The notes under the pieces are model-generated. The model worked only from the letters and a program-made list of their open reading frames with translations. It ran no database searches and was not told the DNA's origin. A stretch of DNA of 64,000 nucleotides from Trissonchulus latispiculum. Taxonomy: Eukaryota > Nematoda > Enoplea > Enoplida > Ironidae. Positions within the stretch are counted from its first letter, which is position 1; every line of letters begins with the position of its first letter. Positions 56,620 through 64,000 of the stretch are shown piece by piece. The translations under genes were made by a program, and so were the position numbers. Location of the stretch: the NCBI GenBank assembly GCA_030248195.1, contig JASAND010028680.1:31343-95342 (forward strand). Reading direction: 5' to 3'.

Positions 56620-59036
56620 CTGGAAATCGCGAAACATTTACCTTTTGCATTGTTACAGAGCAACGCATTGTGCGAAATTCAATCAAACCAATCCAGCAAG
56701 TGTAGTGACTTATTAGCTAGGATGAAATAGTCGACAGAAATGATACAAGTCGCCAGGGTTTGGATGCCAAAGCCTCCAGAACAGTATTTGATCTCAAGTT
56801 ATAATTTAAATCTGACTGAATTGACAGTGCCTGACATCGGTACAGTGATTCGACTTTAAGCTAAAGCTAAAAGCTGGAAGTTAACGTTTTCAACTGTCCC
56901 AGAAACGACATTGTAACATATAAAGTGAAATCATTTCTAGCATCTAGGATTAATTTACGTTCGGACTACTTGCTGGTTATCGCTTTTCTGCAGTAACTCT
57001 AACTTACAGGTATACAGATACCTTCAGCGTATACTTCTTTAAATTGCGCAATCTTGTTGACCTGTGTACTAGCATTCAACTTCTGCTAGCGAGAACACGT
57101 TACTGTTAAAGAAACACACAGGTTTCCGCGTGTAAACATTAGTTTTGTTCTATTTCTGAGGTAGTGTTCCGACGGTCACGTAGAGCAGTTTCAGCATCTC
57201 AAGCTGAAACTAAACTGAAATTGAAATTAAAGCTAAAATTACTTTGGATCGCCGACTGTAACTGTAGTTGAAATGAAAGTACAATTTGTCATTGAAACAA
57301 AATGTTAGGCTTTTCACGAAACATTGTCTTACTTAAGCATAAATCTTAAACTTGAACTTAAAATCTTAAACAAACTCTGCTTGTGGTCGACATAATCAAA
57401 TTATTGTGAAGGCTCTACAAAAGCAGGACCAAGCATTTTACAGCAATCTGGTACTGTTTATAATTTGGGTGAAACACTAATTTTATATTCGCATAAATTC
57501 TTTATGTAGATGCAGTTCATAACATCACTAATCATAGCCAATTTTCAGTCTTTGCTAGCTTTATGCAAAAGTTCGTTTAAGGCCAACTGTTTATAGTCAT
57601 TTCTTAAATCTGTTGGTTTCATCATACAGGCTTCGACTCAAAGTTAGTGTTAAGCGTAATCATAAATCCAGTTTACAGGTTTGACTACATCACAACTCTT
57701 CGCAAGTACTTAGCAGGTCAGTAATGCAAACAAAGAGCGAAATTGCGCCAACCTGCGAATCAATGCAACTGGTATTGATGCCATGACTGAAACTTAAACT
57801 CCGACTGAAACTTAACCGTGACTGAAAGTGAAGTAAATTTTGGATCGTCGACAGAAGAATGACACGAAAATGTAATCAAAAATTGGCATTAAACGGCAGC
57901 AAATTTCGCACGTTTTAACCTTTACAGCATATTGCCGAGTTTAAAAGCTTTTTGATATTTAACCTTACCTACAACAGTTTATCTAATTGCATTTGATTAC
58001 TAATATCAAAGGTGATTACAAAACCAAATTCATAAAATGAATAAATATTTTCTAAATGTCTTTGCGCTACTAAAGGAACCGTGGTCAGTTTAACATAGGA
58101 AAATTACAGTCGTTTAATTAATTCTGTGAAATAAGTTACTGTTTGCAAAACGTTGCACGCACAGTCGTATCTCACGGAATGTTCGCAACCGTGAGCTTAA
58201 GCATTTTGTTAGCGAATTTTACATATAATTTTAAAGCAGCAGACTAGTACTAGACGAGCTAATCAGTGACGTAATAACACTTTCCCGCAAACATCCGAAT
58301 TGTGCTGAACATTACAATAGCTTGATAATTAGAGTAAAGGGACCATGCTTGCGAAGATTCGGCTAATTGGCATAAACCTATCCATAGTTAGGTTTCTTCT
58401 CAGATGTTACTGAATTTCAAGTTCACAACATGAAATTGATTAAGTTCCACTTTTACTTGGGCGCTCCTTCCAAACACAAACGCAGCTCACTTGGTAAAGT
58501 ACGGCAAAATTGCTGAAGGGTCAAATTTAGTATAAACTTACTTATGAGGTTACTGAAATTCACATTTGAGGGCTACTACTCAATGTAGCATAATGTTTGC
58601 TAAATTAAGTTGGTTGCAGCAAACTATAGAACTCTCAAGCAGATTATATAACTGTATAAACAGATCAAGTGCACCATTAGCACAATGAAACTCTCTAGTT
58701 TTCCGCAGTCTGTATTTGCAATTTACAAGTGAATTTAACTTACAATTGAACATCATTGTTTTGGCCCCTGCCTTTACTCCAAAGCCCACTTTGCGGCGAA
58801 CAAGCCACAGTGACTAGTCGGCCTTAATTAACTAAAAGGGGTAAATCTTAGTAATTAATGCAAACTTTCGTTCACAGTTATTCGCTACAAATGGATAGCT
58901 GATGTTTCTTTAAAGTTCCAATCTTTGCAACAACAATTTGAAACAAATTGCACAGCGAAGCCACAAATTTACGGTCATTTTTATAGGGTATTTTTTGATA
59001 TTTTTGAATATTTACAAGGGTTAAAACCGTTTACTA
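56620..59036. other. Unassigned AT-rich stretch with diverged duplicates
   Basis: No gene is seen. A block with GACTGAAACTTAA-type repeats followed by TTTGGATCGYCGAC occurs at about 57200-57300 and about 57785-57880, suggesting an old local duplication. Confidence 0.35.
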
Positions 59037-60257
59037 TGTAATTAATGGTTTTAACCCATTTGATTCAGATTCGGGAAGCCTATTTGATCTGAACCGGAAG
59101 ACTCTTCTACGTAATTAATTTTGGTGCCCCGTCCCGATGAGGTATGGCCGATAACTAATCACAGTGGAATCTATGGTAATCTAGCTATTGCCCGGAGTTT
59201 AACGGGCTGATCTTTACTCTGGAAGCGGTACTAAAAACTTTCAATTATCTTCCTTTATACAGTGATCAGTAACTACCATGGAAAAGTAATTTTCCACTCA
59301 ATTACAAGCGGAATACCCGGGAACGTAGAGTCCCGGCTTATCCCTATGATATATATATATGAAATTTTACCTGAATATTTTGTTGCAACTAACAAGTGCG
59401 TTAAAAGAAACGTGATTTGCATCATACGATTTGCTCGCGCTGTATCTTAGAATCATTTTCCCTCCAACGGATTGTGAACTGCACTTATTTTTTAACTTAT
59501 TCTTTTAAAAATTGTTATGGTATAAAATTTATCTGACTTCAAAGGTCAAAGTTCGCTTCTAGGTGGTTGTAGTCTAAACTATTGAACGAAGGGATCAAAC
59601 TTATGAATTAAAGTTCGCAGAGTTAAAAAGGGTAAAGGATACAATTTGAATTTAATTGAATTGATCCACACAGTTTGAAGTGTATAATCGGAGCTCTTGT
59701 GCTGTAAAATATTATAGTGTTAACCAGTATTTGTTACTCTCATTTATACTCCTTAGTAAGTTGTCATGATTGTATTAAATATCAGTATCTTACTTTAATC
59801 CTTATATATACTATATTAGTATCATTCTCTTTGTCAATAAACAGTGTTCGTGTGGAGAACTTAACCTGTCGCTGATTTCACCGTTAGTTGGCTTGAAAGT
59901 CTGCACTTGGCCCTAGAACTGTCAACAGCTACTAAAGTTTGCCACGACAAAGAAGAATCCAGTTTTATCTTGATCTGCGTGTCAAGATAACCCCTATCTG
60001 ACTTCCAGTGGCGATCAGATAGTGCAAGTGCTAACCCCTCTTACCTAAACGAACTCACAATAGTACCCCTAATAGGTTGGCTGTAGAGATTCCTGATTTT
60101 GGCAAATCACCTTTCTGGAATCTGGTACATAAGTTTGTCCGCTTAGGCAAACGCGCTAACCTTCCGTGTAAGCGAACTTCTAACCTGAACGACCCCATTT
60201 TTGAAATCAAATCAAATCGGTCAAGTTTTCTATTCTAATCTCACTCAGTTCATTACA
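59037..60257 (+). mobile_element. 5' LTR of a gag-bearing retrotransposon
   Basis: It starts TGTAATTAATGG and ends GTTCATTACA, so the termini TGTAAT...ATTACA are inverted. It shares ordered blocks with 10645-12121. AATAAA at about 59836 marks a likely polyadenylation signal, placing U3 and R before it. It is followed 16 bases later by a primer-site-like TGGAGCCCCCAGTGAGG. The end could also lie near 60269. Confidence 0.6.
59047..59068 (+). promoter_or_regulatory. 22-bp recurrent motif, site 5
   Basis: An exact copy ten bases inside the LTR start, as at 10655-10676. An 11-bp inverse (GGGTTAAAACC) lies just outside at 59018-59028. Confidence 0.6.
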
Positions 60258-60273
60258 CGGTAAATAGCAATTT

Positions 60274-60290
60274 TGGAGCCCCCAGTGAGG
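60274..60290 (+). promoter_or_regulatory. Putative tRNA primer-binding site
   Basis: TGGAGCCCCCAGTGAGG begins with TGG, the complement of a tRNA CCA end, shortly after the LTR. The primer tRNA was not identified. Confidence 0.45.
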
Positions 60291-60467
60291 ACCCCTTTTT
60301 ATCGATTCTAGTGAGTAAAGTTAACTCATTGTTTTTAACCGTGAAGATTTGCGGAAATCAGCGAAGGTTTTGTTTTCCCTTTCCTAATTTCACTTCCTTT
60401 TTTTTAGCTTAGGCGCACATACTGTCTTTCATTTTAATTTATTCTTTAGCGTAGAATTCAAAATACC

Positions 60468-62381
60468 ATGTGGCTTCAGATCATATCTCTACTGGTATCC
60501 TTCTTAATCCCTAATTTTTCTAAGATATTTTCCAACTTTTTCTGTCCAGTTGTGCATCGTCTCTACGCAACTTTATTTAGTAAGATCCGCCCTGTCTGCC
60601 CTAGCAATAGTGTGAGTTCGCCGTATTGTAATACACTGAAGCTTCAGTCCGTAGCAGTTCAAACTGAAGACACCGACGATAGTGGAGTTGATTCAGATTA
60701 TTCGGAGGAAAGTTCGTCTTACTGTTCAGAAATATTCTATGATGCTGAAGAACCTCCGACAGTCTCTTCTACTGCTGATAGGGATAGTAGTTCAATTGTT
60801 TCTACCCAAGTTGACTGTAATTCCGTCTACGCTTCGAAACCGGATCTAAGTTTCTGTGGTTCATCCGAATTATTGGATGATGTAGGTTCGTCTGGTTATT
60901 TTTCAAATTCCTCGATGAGTCCCAGTTTGAACTCCCTGGATGGTATAGCTCAACTGCACTGTCCCAACCATTTTCCGAAGCTACCTTCACCCCCACTAAC
61001 CCCAGTTCCTGATTGTGCGTACCAACTTAACTCGTTAGGGCTACCATCTGTGCCACCGTCCCCGATACCAAAGAGTAAGGTTGCAATTTCGAACGAGCAT
61101 ACTAGTCGATCTGTAGTGTCGCGACAATCTGAAAATCATTCGCCTCGTGGGGCACGAGTCGGCGTGACAGCATCTGGAGAATGTGTCGCTGTAAATGAGC
61201 GTAGGATTAGACCGAAGAAACCTAATGTGATCCAACAGGAAGAAATATCCAATAACAAGACATTGAATCTTCGTTCTCAGCTTGATCTTTTGTTCGAACA
61301 AGGTTGTTCATCCATCCAAAGAGAACCAGCAGAGGAAGAATTAAATATTAGTTCACCGCAGTTGTCGGAAGATTTCCAGTTGCTAGCATGTAGTTCCAAT
61401 GTCGGCAGACAGTGCCTGGAGTCCCAGACTGAAGTGGAAGAGTTTGTAGTGCCTCAACAACAGCTATGCGCAGTTGTTCAAGGAATTGCTCAGTTAACCA
61501 GGGAAAATGCCCAAGTTCAGTCAGCATCGTCTGCCATTCAGCAATTGAAGCAGTTTTCAGGTTCCGAACATGAAAACATCCTTGACCATCTTCATCAATT
61601 CGAGACTGTTTGTACAGCCCTTCGCTGTTCCGATGAGACTAAGATAAGGTTATTGCCGTCTACCTTTTCGGGAAAAGCAACAGAGTTGTTTCGAGTGCAG
61701 CAGTCGCATTTGTGGGGTAGTTGGTCATCATGGTTAAAGAATATTAGGGAACTTTTCATTAGTTCAGCGGATGCACTAATTGCTACAAGGTTGCTGAATA
61801 CCATTGAACAAGCAGGTTCAGAGTCGGTAACCGACTACTATTTGAGATTGCATAAATATTGTCAGGTAGCTTATGGTGACCAGCTAAGCTCCAGCTTTCA
61901 TCAGGTTTATCTGGGCAGAGCTTTTGTTTTGGGCTTGAAGGCAGATTTACGTTCCAAAATATCTGTATCAGTTGAGTGTTTGGATGAGGCCTTCAAACTT
62001 GCTCTTGCAGCAGAAAGCGCAACCTCATCCCATGACCGGATTCCGGCGTTCCTGAAAGATAGTTCCCAGTCTGTCCCATTAACTATTGTCAAGAGCCCCA
62101 AGATATTGCCTCGGCGCTGCTTTAATTGCCAAGGGATTGGTCATATAAAGCGGAAGTGTCGTAAACCTGGAGGAGGAGCCCATAAGTTGGTAAATCCTAA
62201 CTTTCGTAGCAGTCGGCTCCAAAATCAGGAGACAGCTAAGATTCGACGCGACAGAGAGAGTCTGCAACACTATAGCCAAAATTCGCATGAGCTTGCTATG
62301 CCTGCACAGGCTCAGTTACACAACTCCTCTACGTCTGGATGTATTGGTCATATATTTACTCCCAGTTTAACAGTACACTGA
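60468..62381 (+). CDS. gag: Retrotransposon Gag protein
   Basis: A 637-codon frame with an ATG. Residues 1-37 are strongly hydrophobic (WLQIISLLVSFLIP...), unusual for Gag. About 60-210 is acidic and serine/proline-rich (DDSGVDSDYSEESSSYCSE). About 345-530 is a capsid-like helical region (IQQLKQFSG, HLHQFETVC, KIRLLPSTFSGKATELF, YYLRLHKYCQ, YLGRAFVLGLKADLR), as in Ty3/Gypsy Gag. A CCHC knuckle CFNCQGIGHIKRKC follows (C551, C554, H559, C564). It packages element RNA into particles. No protease, reverse transcriptase or integrase follows. Confidence 0.85.
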   Translation: MWLQIISLLVSFLIPNFSKIFSNFFCPVVHRLYATLFSKIRPVCPSNSVSSPYCNTLKLQSVAVQTEDTDDSGVDSDYSEESSSYCSEIFYDAEEPPTVSSTADRDSSSIVSTQVDCNSVYASKPDLSFCGSSELLDDVGSSGYFSNSSMSPSLNSLDGIAQLHCPNHFPKLPSPPLTPVPDCAYQLNSLGLPSVPPSPIPKSKVAISNEHTSRSVVSRQSENHSPRGARVGVTASGECVAVNERRIRPKKPNVIQQEEISNNKTLNLRSQLDLLFEQGCSSIQREPAEEELNISSPQLSEDFQLLACSSNVGRQCLESQTEVEEFVVPQQQLCAVVQGIAQLTRENAQVQSASSAIQQLKQFSGSEHENILDHLHQFETVCTALRCSDETKIRLLPSTFSGKATELFRVQQSHLWGSWSSWLKNIRELFISSADALIATRLLNTIEQAGSESVTDYYLRLHKYCQVAYGDQLSSSFHQVYLGRAFVLGLKADLRSKISVSVECLDEAFKLALAAESATSSHDRIPAFLKDSSQSVPLTIVKSPKILPRRCFNCQGIGHIKRKCRKPGGGAHKLVNPNFRSSRLQNQETAKIRRDRESLQHYSQNSHELAMPAQAQLHNSSTSGCIGHIFTPSLTVH

Positions 62382-64000
62382 TCTCGATTCGATATTGGAA
62401 CTTCAGCTAGCCACACCGACAGACAACTAAATTGCTTGGGAGCTTAAGCTCCAGAGGGCTTTAGCCCTAAGATTTTTAAAAGTGGTTTGGTTGTTTGGTT
62501 AGCTGAAACTCGAGATGGAGTAGTGAGGATTCACAGAGTGAATGATCAATGAGTGAATGAGAGAGTGATTATGTGAATGAGTGATGTAATGATTGCGTGA
62601 TACATGTTTGTGTGGATGGCGCGCCGTATGAGTAGTATGTGTGTTAGTGTGTATGTGACAGTGTGCGTGCGTGTGAGTCCTAACGAGTCTGCGTGATAGT
62701 GCTGTACCCAAAAAATCAGGCCAATCACAAGATGAGGAGTGTGTAATTGTTGAATAATCGATATACATGTTATTGTACAGACCAATAGATTTTGACTTCG
62801 AATAACTAATATAGTATATTGCTGCGATGTAATTTGGTGTAATATAAACCGAGTCGAATCGAATATTAGTGCTATTTCATACCTTTTATTAGTCGAATTG
62901 CTAAATATTCTAATTGTATTTGCTGTTTTTAATCGAGTGAGTATTTTGCAATAACCGCAGCGATAATGTATATCTTGTGTGATAGCTAAATGTGACAGTA
63001 ATTGTATAGTATATTTAATATCTGAATCGACATGGTGCTTATAATAGGACCGAAGTATTTTGGTTGAGTTCGCGAAGATGTATTTGTGTCCAATTTAGGT
63101 CAATTGACCAGCAAAACTTGAAGTGACATGTGTAAAAATAAGCTTTAGCTAAGGAGCCAGAAAGTACATATTTTGAAGGTGATGAAGCTTATTGTTTACT
63201 ATAGCCAGCCATCCTATAAATTGAGCATGATTTAGGCATTCTATCTGCAGATTTGATATGCAATGTTTAAAACTCTATTAAACTTTGAGCTAAGCTTAAG
63301 ACCACATGCATAAATTGACTTGGCAAGCAAATTTTTGATTAAAGTTCGATGGAAGTATCTGTTTCTCAAAAAGAACATAGAGTCAGATGTTAATCTTGGG
63401 TAAAGGTTATGACGGCAGTAAAGATAGGCGCGGATTTCTAAATTTTCTAACAATGGAAATACAGGTAAATGCTACAAAACAAAGTGCCATTGATTTATCA
63501 GTTTATGCAGCCTCAGCGGTTCAGCCAGCAGTTAGCAAAACAGCAGTTGAGTATTACTAAACAGAGTTGGTTTTAGACAGTTTTCATCCCATGTGCCATG
63601 GGTCAGATGGAAGCCAATTTTCGACGACTACCGAAGCCAGAAATCGCGTCATATTGTGCTTTAACTTGCTCGTTAAGAATTCAAACATAAGCTGTAGCCA
63701 AGCTCACGAAAATCAGCGCCAAGTTAAGGATGTCAAACTATTATAATGTGACAGCAAATATCTAAATTTCTATGCTAATTAATTATTGAGACTATTCCTT
63801 CTTTTGCACTGTTTTAAATCAAAAGTGACCATTAGCAGTGGTAGTAGCTGTAGGAACAGCAATAACCAAGCAGCAATACTGTTTGTAATTTTATCTTGTT
63901 CTTATGTAAACTTTATGTCATCTTATGTAATTATCAATTGACTGCTCTCTGAAAATTGTTCCAGTCAAAGTTGGAAACAAAATTTTCACTGTGAAAGAAT
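62382..64000. other. Non-coding stretch after gag
   Basis: AT-rich with no pol-like frame on either strand and no second LTR before the window ends. At 62515-62690 there is GTGA/GTGT-rich simple sequence. Either pol has been lost, the element is gag-only, or the element is interrupted by other DNA. Confidence 0.5.

Noticed and set aside
62499..62785. H/T-rich minus-strand frames
   Set aside because: Translation of GTGA/GTGT simple sequence.

Overview
The window looks like an intergenic and intronic stretch of an invertebrate animal nuclear genome. The signs are spliceosomal exons of an animal DEG/ENaC-type ion channel, a CR1/Jockey-lineage LINE, an LTR element with a Gag-type gene, a tRNA-derived SINE and many short inverted-repeat transposons. 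I cannot name the species. There are no bacterial-style operons, rRNA genes, free-standing tRNA genes or CRISPR arrays. Most open frames are chance frames in low-complexity or tandemly repeated DNA.

Layout. 1-20 kb: AT-rich DNA with long G/C runs. It is dominated by a roughly 4-kb segment present twice (copy A about 3585-7594, copy B about 13996-19303). The copies differ mainly by clean insertions, so each copy shows the empty site for elements in the other: a 1066-bp hAT-like MITE and a 397-bp insert in B, and a 167-bp MITE in A. A solitary LTR-like sequence sits at 10645-12121. 20-32.5 kb: three related composite elements. Each has a hairpin end, an AATATGGG or AATAGGG subterminal repeat, a central tandem array of about 150-bp units, and a right module ending in the matching inverted repeat. 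The layout recalls Helentron-associated (HINE/DINE-1/pearl-like) elements. A purine/G-rich block lies at 27.7-28.8 kb. 32.9-34.8 kb: a nested stack on the minus strand, in which a decayed retroelement with PHD-finger and NADAR-like coding is split by a MITE, itself split by a SINE flanked by a 117-bp direct duplication. 35-40.8 kb: mostly unassigned AT-rich DNA with motif-dense inverted clusters. 40.84-45.02 kb: a nearly complete LINE with a frameshifted ORF1, an open ORF2 (endonuclease plus reverse transcriptase) and a (TTGTC)5 tail. 48.49-50.57 kb: a hAT-like element with a PIF/Harbinger-like MITE inside it. 51.0-56.6 kb: four phase-compatible minus-strand exons of a DEG/ENaC channel gene. 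59.04-62.38 kb: an LTR followed by a 637-codon gag with a CCHC knuckle but no visible pol.

A 22-bp sequence beginning GGTTTTAACCC and ending ATTCAG occurs at five sites. Two lie 5' of LINE-type ORF1s in their sense orientation, and two lie near the start of the two LTRs. Its length and layout recall nematode-type spliced leaders, although a shared promoter or terminal motif is equally possible. The best candidates for under-described biology are the array-bearing composite family, the PHD/NADAR retroelement relic and this 22-bp motif.
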